Part shown: positions 17,966-26,251 of the stretch, piece after piece
Layout of the letters: every line of letters begins with the position of its first letter
Numbering within the stretch: the first letter of the stretch is position 1
DNA from: Kangiellaceae bacterium
GTDB taxonomy: Bacteria > Pseudomonadota > Gammaproteobacteria > Enterobacterales > Kangiellaceae
Length of the DNA stretch: 40,506 nt
Reading direction: 5' to 3'
Assembly (NCBI GenBank): GCA_013373015.1
Contig: JABXIQ010000038.1
Coordinates: forward strand, 1-40,506
Position numbers and translations under genes: made by a program
Notes under the pieces: model-generated
Databases searched by the model: none
What the model was told of the DNA's origin: nothing
Seen by the model: only the letters and a program-made list of their open reading frames with translations

Positions 17966-19147
17966 ATGTCGGAACAAACACCATCTTCGCAACACGCATC
18001 TTCTCAGCAAACAGCAAAGCCCAAATGGATCTGGATTAACATTTTATTTTTTGGATTAAGTTTCTTAGCCGCTATCGTACTAGTGCCTTGGTACGGCTTT
18101 GAACACGGCTATCATGTTTCAAGTTGGGCTTGGGGAATTGGTTTATGGCTATTTTCAAGCACTTCAATCTCAATGGGTTATCATCGCTTATGGTCACATA
18201 GAGCTTATGAAGCCAATCCTGTGCTACGAGCAATTTTAGCGTTTGGCGGATGTTTAGCTTTACAAAACAGTGCTTTACACTGGTCTTCGGATCATCGTAT
18301 TCATCATAAGCACGTTGATCATGATACGAAAGACCCTTATTCGGCCAGTCGAGGTTTTTGGCATTCGCATATTGGTTGGTTGTTAAAGAGAGAAGGCGAA
18401 GCGGTACGTTATGATGAGCAATACGATCGTTGCCCTGATCTAAAACGCGATCCCATTGTAATGTTCCAGCATAAATATTATTGGTTACTTAGTGTTTCAG
18501 CTAATATTTTAGTACCACTTGTGCTTGGGCTGATGACAGGTCTTGTATGGGAAATGATGATCATTGCTGGAGTTTTGCGCTTGGTATGGTCACATCATTT
18601 GACCTTCTTCATTAATTCTTTAGCGCATATGTGGGGGACAAGACCTTACACCGAAGAAAATTCAGCGCGCGATAACTTAGTGCTCGCGGTATTGACTGGT
18701 GGTGAAGGGTATCATAATTATCACCATAAATTTCAATATGATTATCGAAATGGTATTAGATGGTGGCATTTTGATCCCTCAAAATGGTGGATCAAGGCGT
18801 TAAGCTGGGTTGGAGTAACTCGAAATTTGAAGGCCGTTTCTAATGAAAAAATTGAAAAAGCCAAAGCCGAAACTTTACTATTAAAAGCGCAACAAAAAAC
18901 GGCTCATTTACCCAATGCCGAAGAAATCATGCAGAAATTACATGAAGAGTATGAGCAGTTTATTGCTAAATTAACTGATGCCTATGCAGCGCGAAAGCAA
19001 TGGTTGGAAGCTAAGAAAAATGATATGGTTGAAAATATGGTTGAGAGTTATGAACACTCGAAACTAATGGAAAACTATAAACAACTTAAACACAGTTTTG
19101 AGCAACAAAAAATCAACTGGTTAATACTTGCCAAGCAGTATGCTTAG
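17966..19147 (+). CDS. Membrane acyl-CoA/acyl-lipid desaturase (delta-9 type)
   Basis: A 393-residue di-iron, oxygen-dependent fatty acid desaturase of the stearoyl-CoA desaturase family; it makes unsaturated acyl chains for membrane lipids. The three histidine boxes are HRLWSH (73-78), HRIHHKH (110-116) and HNYHH (250-254). Hydrophobic pairs at about 22-45, 53-100 and 170-205 fit the four-helix topology. From ~285 to 393 there is a charged, helical, probably coiled-coil extension not needed for catalysis. It is divergent from fabR with a well-placed promoter and two operators. AGAGG lies 6 nt before the ATG. Known relatives are DesA and DesB of Pseudomonas; which one is closer cannot be told by eye. 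Confidence 0.92.
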   Translation: MSEQTPSSQHASSQQTAKPKWIWINILFFGLSFLAAIVLVPWYGFEHGYHVSSWAWGIGLWLFSSTSISMGYHRLWSHRAYEANPVLRAILAFGGCLALQNSALHWSSDHRIHHKHVDHDTKDPYSASRGFWHSHIGWLLKREGEAVRYDEQYDRCPDLKRDPIVMFQHKYYWLLSVSANILVPLVLGLMTGLVWEMMIIAGVLRLVWSHHLTFFINSLAHMWGTRPYTEENSARDNLVLAVLTGGEGYHNYHHKFQYDYRNGIRWWHFDPSKWWIKALSWVGVTRNLKAVSNEKIEKAKAETLLLKAQQKTAHLPNAEEIMQKLHEEYEQFIAKLTDAYAARKQWLEAKKNDMVENMVESYEHSKLMENYKQLKHSFEQQKINWLILAKQYA

Positions 19148-19173
19148 TAATAAATGAAACTATGGGTAAAGGG

Positions 19174-20019
19174 CTAAATAATAGCTAATTGTTCTAGCTT
19201 TTTTTGAACCTCACTTATAAGCTCTTTATCCAGTCTCACTGTTTTTTGCCAGCGGATGGTTTTAAGCCAGTCTTTAACATCTTCTATTTCTAGTTGATAT
19301 TCACTTGCAATCAACTTGTGTTTGATAGGTGATTTCTTCAGCTCATTTGCAGTATCAAGAACACTTTGCATCATGCTTTCTAGTTGCTCTGGATACTGCT
19401 GCAAAATAGGTTTACGTACACAAGTCACAAAGCACGACCATGGAGTAGGGAAGTCGGATAAACGGCGCATCTCACCATTATCAACAAAGGGTTTAGTCAT
19501 GAATTTTTCCCACAAAAACACATAGTCTCCACCTTGTTTGAATAAATCACGAGCTCCTTGTAGGTTATTAATTATTTTGAATTTCAAATTATTTGTGTCA
19601 TAGCCTAAGGATTCCGCTAATAAATAGGCCATTAGATGTGATCCTGAGCCATAGCGGCTAATGACAAAAGTTGCATCTTTTATATCTTTGAGTGATTTCA
19701 GGTTGGTTGTTTGCGGTACATGAACTCCCCAAATAAGCGGTGTTTGAGTATAAAAAGCGTAAAGTTCGAATTGCCTTTGATGCTCTGGAACTTTAGCCAA
19801 GGCGGCTATTGCACCCTCAGTCAGCAATGTTGCTACATCAACATCACCATCATTCAAGGCTTGTACCATAGCCCCTGTACCACTGTGGAAATCTTGCCAA
19901 GTTGCTTGAATATTGTGTTGTTTGAGTATCCCAGAACCAATTGCCAATCGCCACGGTAAATTAAAGTGCTCTGGTACTCCGCCAATGGATAAATTAATGT
20001 GGGGGATTTCTTGTGTCAT
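19174..20019 (-). CDS. Substrate-binding-protein-like (NMT1/SsuA type), apparently cytoplasmic
   Basis: A 281-residue periplasmic-binding-protein fold of the SsuA/ThiY/NMT1 type. It begins directly with the first strand of the fold (HINLSIGGVPEHFNLPWRLAI), and the typical GTGAMVQALNDGDVDVATLLTEG segment binds ligand in relatives. Then come the hinge-like LKSLKDIKDATFVISRYGSGSHLMA and a C-terminal lobe. No signal peptide or lipobox is present and no in-frame upstream start supplies one, so it appears to stay in the cytoplasm. No ABC permease or ATPase gene is adjacent. It could be a ligand sensor or an enzyme such as those in thiamin pyrimidine synthesis. The ligand is unknown. Confidence 0.75.
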   Translation of the reverse strand: MTQEIPHINLSIGGVPEHFNLPWRLAIGSGILKQHNIQATWQDFHSGTGAMVQALNDGDVDVATLLTEGAIAALAKVPEHQRQFELYAFYTQTPLIWGVHVPQTTNLKSLKDIKDATFVISRYGSGSHLMAYLLAESLGYDTNNLKFKIINNLQGARDLFKQGGDYVFLWEKFMTKPFVDNGEMRRLSDFPTPWSCFVTCVRKPILQQYPEQLESMMQSVLDTANELKKSPIKHKLIASEYQLEIEDVKDWLKTIRWQKTVRLDKELISEVQKKLEQLAII

Positions 20020-20150
20020 ATTGTTTGAGGCTAATGTTTTCTATATTTATTGTAACTCAGATTAGCAATAGATAAAGCATTGAGCATTTGAGTTTTACTT
20101 TTTTTGCCAATTGCAGAATAATGCCTGCACCGCCTGAATCACGAAAGAAT

Positions 20151-21593
20151 ATGTGGTTGTTTGTTTTGTTAAAGTTTTTAAGGATATTGGCAGGTCTGCT
20201 AACTATATCGTTGATTGTCGTAGGATGCCGCAGTGACAAAGTTATCAGTGATACGATTCCAACTGTGCTAACCCCTTATTTTTCTCAATCCATAGAGCAT
20301 GATGTTCGAGTTCCTTTCTTCAATAGTTCTGTGCATATCACTGAAATGGGGCAAGATAACGCTACAACTTTATTATTGGTGCATGGATTAGGTGCTAATG
20401 CTGCGGGGGATTGGGCATTATTGGTTTCTGAGTTAAGTAAAAAGTATCATCTTGTTGCTCTTGATTTACCAGGATTTGGCAAATCGGAGCACTCTAATGA
20501 AATACTTTATACCCCCGAGAATTACAGCAAATTATTGCATTGGGTAAGGCAGCGCTATGCTAAAAGTCTAACCATCGTTGTGGGGCACTCTATGGGCGCG
20601 GCTATCAGTCTTAAATATGCCTCAGAGTATCCTGATGATATTCAGCGGTTGGTTATGATTGATGCTGCAGGCATTTTACAGGAGTCTGTTTTTATTAAAT
20701 ATATTGCGCAATTAAGTTCAAACAAGTCAACGCAAAACCCCTTCAAGAAAGTATGGAACAATGTTTTGAAGAAAGTGGATAGCATCACCGAAGCGATCAT
20801 TCATAAAGGTGATGAGTTTGTGGCCTTGAAGTCACTAGTATTAAACAACCCTCAAGTACGAAAATTTTTAGTTGGGGACTATAGCATGGCTAATGCTGCT
20901 ACGGGTTTGGTTATTGAGGATTTTTCACGGGCGATAAGATCTTTTGACAAGCCAGTGCTGATTGTGTGGGGAGAGGATGATCCTGTTGCACCGATACGAA
21001 CAGCGAACGTACTACACCATAATTTACCTTATAGTAAGTTGCAAGTGATTGCCAATACACAACATGTACCAATGAAAGAACGCCCCCGAGATACCCTGTT
21101 TATATTACAGCAGTGGCTCGATTCTTCCCCACAAGAGCTTACGATACAAGATCCTCGTCTTGCAAAAGATTTAGAGGTATTCAGCTCTCAGAGAAGAATA
21201 GATTGCAAAGACACTGAAAATAAACACTTTTCAGGTGATTATCATAGTATTTCAATCGTTAATTGTAAGAATATTCGACTCACAGATGTTCGAGCTCAAA
21301 CAATACTAATTGAAAATAGTAGTGTGCTACTGGATAAGGTTGAGGTGAGGCAGGGAATTAATGTGCGGCTTTCAAAGATAAAAGCTACTGCTATGAACGT
21401 ATTTGGAGCTACGCCATTAACGGCTGAGTCTTCTACTTTGGATATTGCTGGTAGTAATTTCGTTGCTAGCCAGTTAGCAATGACGTTTGTGGGTGAGAAC
21501 CTGCTGTATTGGTCAGTGTCTAGCTATAAAAAAGGTTCTGATGCAGTTCAATATTTACATGGACGTAAGGTAGAAGTTGATACAAGTTATTAG
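20151..21593 (+). CDS. Lipoprotein alpha/beta hydrolase with C-terminal beta-helix-like domain
   Basis: The start is uncertain: ATG at 20151 gives a 25-residue lipoprotein signal ending LIVVG|C; ATG at 20121 and TTG at 20088 are in frame. From 20151 the protein is 480 residues. An alpha/beta hydrolase domain spans ~55-330: oxyanion HGLGANAAG, nucleophile S147 in GHSMGAA, acid in WGEDDPVAP (~D276/277) and H305 in NTQHVPM. Residues ~335-480 form a domain of short repeated beta strands (SISIVNCKNIRLTDVRAQTI, ILIENSSVLLDKVEV) resembling a right-handed beta-helix. It has no recognisable catalytic site and may bind polysaccharide or lipid. The fusion is unusual. It is probably anchored to a membrane. 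The substrate is unknown. Confidence 0.82.
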   Translation: MWLFVLLKFLRILAGLLTISLIVVGCRSDKVISDTIPTVLTPYFSQSIEHDVRVPFFNSSVHITEMGQDNATTLLLVHGLGANAAGDWALLVSELSKKYHLVALDLPGFGKSEHSNEILYTPENYSKLLHWVRQRYAKSLTIVVGHSMGAAISLKYASEYPDDIQRLVMIDAAGILQESVFIKYIAQLSSNKSTQNPFKKVWNNVLKKVDSITEAIIHKGDEFVALKSLVLNNPQVRKFLVGDYSMANAATGLVIEDFSRAIRSFDKPVLIVWGEDDPVAPIRTANVLHHNLPYSKLQVIANTQHVPMKERPRDTLFILQQWLDSSPQELTIQDPRLAKDLEVFSSQRRIDCKDTENKHFSGDYHSISIVNCKNIRLTDVRAQTILIENSSVLLDKVEVRQGINVRLSKIKATAMNVFGATPLTAESSTLDIAGSNFVASQLAMTFVGENLLYWSVSSYKKGSDAVQYLHGRKVEVDTSY

Positions 21594-21608
21594 TTGATTA
21601 ACGTTACT

Positions 21609-22814
21609 TTAATCAATCTGATGTTTTTGCTGTATGTATTGACGCATATCAATGCCAAGTGCGCCATCAGGAAGAGCTGTTTTAATAAAATAGGGTTGGC
21701 CTTGGCTGTCGTGTGGAGACTGTGTTAAGTCAATGACTGTCGGTTTGCGTAACATTCCTAATTGGTCACGAATCAGTTCTACTTTTGGATTGAGTTTTTT
21801 CTCTGGATCGGTTGACACGATCAACCCGATTTCTCCATTCGACATTTCAACCAAGCTGCCTGCAGGGTAAATACCAATCATTTTAATAAATGCTTCAACC
21901 AGTTTTCCATCAAACTGTCTGTCACGCTCATTAAACAATTCTTTTAAGGCTTCGCGCGGAGATAAACCTTGTTTATAAGGAGTATCGCTAGTAATAATGT
22001 CATAAGCGTCAATAATACTGACGATACGGCAATATACACTGAGGCTTTCACCTACTTTTTGTTTTGGGTAGCCATTACCATCCATTCTTTTATGATGATT
22101 AAGAATCACATCTTTTATGGCTGAATCAATAGTGTGATCGCTGTTGATCAGTTCAAAGCCTAAAACGGTATGTCTTTGCATGACACGTTTTTCGACGTTA
22201 CTGAGCAAACCTGGTTTATCGAGAATGTCTTCGGGGATCTGTGTTTTACCCAAATCATGCAACATGCCACACAAACCAAGCAACTCAAGTTGCTGATTAT
22301 CTATACCTAAGAATTTCCCTAAGGCAATAGACAGTATAGCCACGCGTAAACTATGTTCTGCAGTAAACTGGTGCTTATCTTTAACTCGAGTAAGCCAGAA
22401 TAGGGCATTTGCATTCGATAAAATGCTGGTTAAGCAGTTGCGGATAACCCGACGCGACTCGTCAATATCCAATTTGCCGTCTGCACGCAAAGTGTCCATT
22501 ATTTTTATGGCATGCTCACGAGCGTTAAAGTAAGTGCTTTGAGCTCTTGGAAGTTCTGAGTGTAGAGGTGTGTTTTCTGGCAATTTTGAAACAGAATAGG
22601 TGCCGAGAAGTCTGGATTTATTGGCTAACCAATACTTTTCTTCGACTTCAATAAAGACACATTTACAGTATTTTCTGAGGGTTAGCAGTTCATGGTCATT
22701 TTTAACAATAAACCGCTGAAACATTAAAGGCACGTCAATCCACGGGCGATCAAGTTCAACAACGAACATCCCGATTTCAACAGAATTTGATGGTATTTTA
22801 GCCTTTATCAGCAT
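21609..22814 (-). CDS. HD-GYP domain cyclic-di-GMP phosphodiesterase
   Basis: A 401-residue cytoplasmic protein. The N-terminal ~130 residues match the DUF3391 region often found before HD-GYP domains (VEIGMFVVELDRPWIDVP). The HD-GYP domain runs from ~148 to 320: EHSLRVAILS, the HD pair H186-D187 in LHDLGKTQIPEDIL, RHTVLGFELI, and NHHKRMDGNGYP with GYP at 248-250. Such enzymes degrade c-di-GMP to GMP, lowering biofilm and raising motility. All metal ligands appear present, so activity is expected. The ending is convergent with the hydrolase lipoprotein gene, only 15 nt apart. It has no sensor domain of the PAS or REC type. Confidence 0.93.
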   Translation of the reverse strand: MLIKAKIPSNSVEIGMFVVELDRPWIDVPLMFQRFIVKNDHELLTLRKYCKCVFIEVEEKYWLANKSRLLGTYSVSKLPENTPLHSELPRAQSTYFNAREHAIKIMDTLRADGKLDIDESRRVIRNCLTSILSNANALFWLTRVKDKHQFTAEHSLRVAILSIALGKFLGIDNQQLELLGLCGMLHDLGKTQIPEDILDKPGLLSNVEKRVMQRHTVLGFELINSDHTIDSAIKDVILNHHKRMDGNGYPKQKVGESLSVYCRIVSIIDAYDIITSDTPYKQGLSPREALKELFNERDRQFDGKLVEAFIKMIGIYPAGSLVEMSNGEIGLIVSTDPEKKLNPKVELIRDQLGMLRKPTVIDLTQSPHDSQGQPYFIKTALPDGALGIDMRQYIQQKHQID

Positions 22815-22859
22815 TGATTATGAGTACTCTTACTCTCGCAATGCGAGAACTGTGCAACG

Positions 22860-22871
22860 TTAACTCGTTAA
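22860..22871. promoter_or_regulatory. TTAAC-N2-GTTAA palindrome upstream of the HD-GYP gene
   Basis: The same 12-bp palindrome seen at 16758, here embedded in a longer GTTAAC-N2-GTTAAC, 46 bp upstream of the HD-GYP start. It may be an operator shared by unlinked genes; no regulator is identified. Confidence 0.3.
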
Positions 22872-22967
22872 CTCTATCACAAAACTACAAAATTACCACA
22901 TTTGTTGTATAAAAGATTGACAGTAAAAATGCTTTTGCCTAATAAAACAATATGTTAGGAACAACTG

Positions 22968-24077
22968 TTATTGTAAGTTGCTATAAAACTTATCAATAAT
23001 TGGGTTCATGATTTTTCTCCATAATGCAGGAAATAAAGCGATTACTACCATAGTGGCATAGCCAGCGGGTAATTGTGGACTATCGTCGAAGTGCCGCAAG
23101 ACTTGGTAACGTCGCTTTGGAAAGGCGTGGTGATCAGAATGTCTTTGCAGCTGGATCAACAGAATGTTGGTCAGGAAATAGTTTGAGTTCCAAGAGTGAT
23201 GATGAGTTACACGTTCAAATTTCCCAGTTTCATCTTGTTGTCGTTCAAGACCATAATGTTCGATATAATTGATAATTTCTAGCAAGGTTAAAGCGACGAA
23301 ACTCTGCCCGAGAAAAAATAGTAGCCCTTGCCAGCCCCAAACGACAGCGCAACTGGTAGCGCAAATAAAGCTAATAAAATACCAGATAACTAATTCGTTT
23401 TGAAAACTCCATGCAGATAGTTCTTTGCGTTTGAGCCTTAGCGCTTCAAGTTTCCAAGCGTTGGTGAAGTTATGCCTATAGGCACGAGGAAGAAAATGAT
23501 ACAAGGATTGATTATACTTGGCTGACGAGGCATCTAAAGGTGTGGATACATTGACATGATGTCCTCGAACATGCTCAACTTTGAAGCCGCCATAACAAAC
23601 TAAACTAAGTAACAATCCGCCAATGCTGCGCTCTAACTGACTGTTTTTATGGATAAGTTCATGAGCTACGTTGATAGAGATTACTCCACCTACAATACCA
23701 ATATTTAAGATCCAGCCTAATTGTCCAAGCCAATGGAGTTGCGGACTAGTGAATTGAATTGCTCCAAAAATAATAACTGCAAGCATGATCGGTAATGTGA
23801 TTAGTGTTAGTAATTGATAGTAAAACTGCTCTGAAAGGCGTTTGCTCTCTTGCTCAGGAACATTGAGAGAGTCTTTGCCGATTATCCAATCTAGAATTGG
23901 AACCAAAACAAAAAAGAATAGGATTGAAAAATAAGGAGCGCTATTGGGATGAGAGGTTTGCTGACCTAACCACCAGCTGAAAAAAGGTACGCAAGGTGTT
24001 ATTAAAAACAACAAATATGCCCAACGCTTAAGGGCAAGTTTTGTGTAGATGTTGTCATTTATGCAGGCTTGTGGCAT
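22968..24077 (-). CDS. alkB: Alkane 1-monooxygenase AlkB
   Basis: A 369-residue integral membrane di-iron enzyme that hydroxylates medium-chain alkanes at the terminal carbon, with electrons from rubredoxin. All histidine motifs are present: HELIH (139-143), EHVRGHH (168-174) followed by VNVSTPLDASSA, the family signature NYIEHYG (270-276) and LQRHSDHH (310-317). Six hydrophobic helices are visible. It could equally hydroxylate related chains such as fatty acids. No rubredoxin, rubredoxin reductase or AlkS/AraC regulator gene lies next to it, so electron partners must be elsewhere. Upstream is an inverted repeat flanking its predicted promoter. Confidence 0.94.
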   Translation of the reverse strand: MPQACINDNIYTKLALKRWAYLLFLITPCVPFFSWWLGQQTSHPNSAPYFSILFFFVLVPILDWIIGKDSLNVPEQESKRLSEQFYYQLLTLITLPIMLAVIIFGAIQFTSPQLHWLGQLGWILNIGIVGGVISINVAHELIHKNSQLERSIGGLLLSLVCYGGFKVEHVRGHHVNVSTPLDASSAKYNQSLYHFLPRAYRHNFTNAWKLEALRLKRKELSAWSFQNELVIWYFISFICATSCAVVWGWQGLLFFLGQSFVALTLLEIINYIEHYGLERQQDETGKFERVTHHHSWNSNYFLTNILLIQLQRHSDHHAFPKRRYQVLRHFDDSPQLPAGYATMVVIALFPALWRKIMNPIIDKFYSNLQ

Positions 24078-24093
24078 AGGCTAAGGAGCTTTC

Positions 24094-24151
24094 CTTCGAG
24101 CTTTTCATGCCTCAATTTATAGCACTATCAGCAACTTATGCAAGCTCGAAG
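24094..24151. promoter_or_regulatory. Inverted repeat flanking the predicted alkB promoter
   Basis: Perfect 10-bp arms (24094-24103 and 24142-24151) enclose 38 bp. Within the loop, on the minus strand, are TTGCAT (24143-24138) and TATAAA (24121-24116), spaced 16 bp. The arms therefore lie on both sides of the start of transcription, as for an operator pair, rather than forming one RNA hairpin. Confidence 0.5.
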
Positions 24152-24274
24152 TCATTTACTAGCAGCAAATCCATGACTCATATTAGCAATTGTTGAACTA
24201 ATTGTTTTGTTGGCTGGAAACTGATGTCAAAATCTTGCATAATTGCGCCACATTTTGCTTTAGAGGCGAAAATT

Positions 24275-24589
24275 GTGGATTATTCTAAGCTGATAGATTC
24301 CTTGACACCAGATTTGGTGGCTCGTTTTAGCGAAGCGGTTGAAACCGGTAAATGGCCTGATGGAAGTGTTTTGAGTGATGAGCAGCGTGAGAATTGTATG
24401 CAAGCCATAATGCTGTATAACGCGCGTCATAATCAAACTGATCAACCTTTTACTATTGATACAGAAGGGCAGATCCGCACCGCTAAAAAGCAACGCGCAG
24501 AGTTTTCTGGACAATCTACCAATGATCGTTTGCGCGATAACCCAGAATTGCTGATTCAGGTTAGTGAAGCAGACGAAACTAAGCATTAA
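24275..24589 (+). CDS. yeaC: YeaC family (DUF1315) protein
   Basis: A small cytoplasmic protein of 104 residues from the GTG at 24275. This start is chosen because GAGG lies 8 nt before it and the protein then aligns from its first residue with E. coli YeaC: DYSKLIDSLTPDLVARFSEA, with GKWPDGSVLSDEQRENCMQA following. An ATG at 24224 adds 17 residues with no family match. The conserved segment ARHNQTDQPFTIDTEGQI is present. The function of the family is unknown. It is divergent from alkB and 78 nt before the dehydrogenase gene, with a hairpin in that gap. Confidence 0.88.
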   Translation: MDYSKLIDSLTPDLVARFSEAVETGKWPDGSVLSDEQRENCMQAIMLYNARHNQTDQPFTIDTEGQIRTAKKQRAEFSGQSTNDRLRDNPELLIQVSEADETKH

Positions 24590-24604
24590 TTGAAGTCTAA
24601 GAGT

Positions 24605-24630
24605 TTGAATTATATCGGAATATAGTTCAA
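24605..24630 (+). repeat. Hairpin between yeaC and the dehydrogenase gene
   Basis: Eleven-bp arms (24605-24615 and 24620-24630, one U-G pair) close a CGGA tetraloop. No T-run follows. It could attenuate or stabilise mRNA, or be an operator for the downstream gene. Confidence 0.45.
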
Positions 24631-24667
24631 GCAATCACCATACACCAGTTAAAAACAAGTTTATTTT

Positions 24668-25924
24668 ATGTTGAAAACAATCATTCGAAAAGAACACAAA
24701 AATCAATGGGAGCGTCGAGCGCCTTTAACTCCTGAAACGGTAAAACAACTGAAAGCTCAAGGTGTTGAATTTGAGCTTGAGCCATGCAGTATTCGAATTT
24801 TTTCAGATGATGAGTATCAACAAGCTGGGGTAAATTATCCCGCGCATCCTGATAATGCTGAGTTTGTGCTGGGTATTAAAGAGCCTCCAGTCAGTTCTAT
24901 TAAGCACGGTCAGGTGCATCTAGCTTTTTCGCATACCATTAAAGGGCAGGACTATAATATGCCTTTGTTGCAAAAGTTTTTAGACGAAAAAGGCACTTTG
25001 ATGGATTATGAGCCAATTGTTGATCCTGCAACCGGCCAAAGAACCATTGCTTTTGGACGCTACGCTGGAATTGCGGGTGCGGTCGATAGCTTTCACATTT
25101 TAGGACAAAAACTTGCTCAAAGAGGCTTAGAAACACCCTTGTCTAACTTAAAGATGACTTATAACTACGGAACCGTAGAACAGTTAAAAGAGCAGTTAGG
25201 GCAATTTAATCTACAACAAAGCGAGCCAATTCGTGCTTTGGTAGTTGGAACGGGTAAAGTAGGCAAAGGCTCGATTGAAGTATGTGAGTGGTTGGGTTTA
25301 CCAAGAGTATCTGCAGAAGAGTTTTTGGCAGGTAATTTGCCCCAAGGTAGCTTCTTTGCAGTCTTGTCATCGCGTCATATTAATAAACATAAGCAAGATA
25401 AAGAGTTCGATATGAATGACTTTGTGCAGCATGGGGTAAATGCTTATGAAAGCTCATTCGACCAAGTGTTAGGCCAATTCAATATCTTATTGCAAACACC
25501 TTACTGGACTGAAAAATATCCAAAACACTTAACCAAAGCTCGTATGCAGGCTCACAAAGATAAATTGCCATTAGTGATTGGTGATATTTCTTGTGATATC
25601 AATGGCAGCTTAGAGTGTACAACAAAGGCGTCGGATATTGATAATCCAGCATTTACTTATAATGTTGATACTGGCGTATCTGAAAATGGTATTTCTTGGG
25701 ATGGCGTTACGGTAATGTCGATTGATAATTTACCTTGCGAATTACCGATTGATGCCTCAAATGACTTCTCTGCAGCCTTAAAAACTTACGCCCCTCAAAT
25801 CATGGCAATGGATTTATCAAAGTCGTTTGAAGAGTGTGGATTACCTGATGACTTAAAAGCCGCGACCATTGTATATAAAGGTGAGTTGACGCCTAGGTAT
25901 CAGTATTTGAAAGAGTTTTTGTAA
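24668..25924 (+). CDS. Lysine-ketoglutarate-reductase/saccharopine-dehydrogenase-like oxidoreductase
   Basis: A 418-residue protein of the alanine dehydrogenase/PNT fold. The N-terminal domain (about 1-140) starts IIRKEHKNQWERRAPLTPE and includes VLGIKEPP. A Rossmann NAD(P) motif follows at 194-201 (VVGTGKVGKGS). The overall pattern resembles the lysine-ketoglutarate reductase half of animal AASS and yeast Lys1-type saccharopine dehydrogenases, which join lysine and 2-oxoglutarate. LMDYEPIVDP and IGDISCDINGS also fit this family. There is no second, saccharopine-splitting domain. It may act in lysine breakdown or on another amino acid. The partner gene is not in the window. Confidence 0.75.
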   Translation: MLKTIIRKEHKNQWERRAPLTPETVKQLKAQGVEFELEPCSIRIFSDDEYQQAGVNYPAHPDNAEFVLGIKEPPVSSIKHGQVHLAFSHTIKGQDYNMPLLQKFLDEKGTLMDYEPIVDPATGQRTIAFGRYAGIAGAVDSFHILGQKLAQRGLETPLSNLKMTYNYGTVEQLKEQLGQFNLQQSEPIRALVVGTGKVGKGSIEVCEWLGLPRVSAEEFLAGNLPQGSFFAVLSSRHINKHKQDKEFDMNDFVQHGVNAYESSFDQVLGQFNILLQTPYWTEKYPKHLTKARMQAHKDKLPLVIGDISCDINGSLECTTKASDIDNPAFTYNVDTGVSENGISWDGVTVMSIDNLPCELPIDASNDFSAALKTYAPQIMAMDLSKSFEECGLPDDLKAATIVYKGELTPRYQYLKEFL

Positions 25925-26200
25925 TTGAATTTTTATATCGGCTTAATACTATTCACGATTTTCTTTTTGATTTTTGATCCTGGAACTAACGGGCATAATC
26001 TTGAAAACTTTGATGCACTCAAGTTAGTTCTTTTTGTTTTGCTTCAGTTGGGACTCTTTTTTTACTTGTTTGCATCATTGACATGTACTAAAAAGATTAA
26101 AGTTAAAAGAAACTTTATGTTCTACGCAGTAGTATTACTATGCTTTGTAGTTAATGTAATGTATCTATTTGAAAGTATGTTGATTCTATTACGGTTATAA
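25925..26200 (+). CDS. Small three-helix membrane protein, TTG start
   Basis: Unrecognised. A 91-residue product with three hydrophobic helices (about 2-18, 32-53 and 65-88) and a short basic loop KKIKVKRN. Its TTG start directly follows the dehydrogenase stop codon, which suggests coupling by termination-reinitiation. GAAAGAG about 9 nt upstream is a moderate ribosome binding site. An internal ATG at 26116 would give only the last helix. It is supported by the membrane-protein composition and position, not by a family match. Confidence 0.5.
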   Translation: MNFYIGLILFTIFFLIFDPGTNGHNLENFDALKLVLFVLLQLGLFFYLFASLTCTKKIKVKRNFMFYAVVLLCFVVNVMYLFESMLILLRL

Positions 26201-26251
26201 GCTGATCTATCTCCTTAGAGCTTGCTGAGTATCGCAGTAAAATTGGGTTAA

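Noticed and set aside
21594-21616. 8-bp AT-rich inverted repeat between the hydrolase lipoprotein and HD-GYP genes
   Set aside because: Weak stem, no T-run, overlaps the stop codon; not enough to call a terminator.
24260-24634. 124-codon frame antisense to yeaC
   Set aside because: The sense frame matches the YeaC family.
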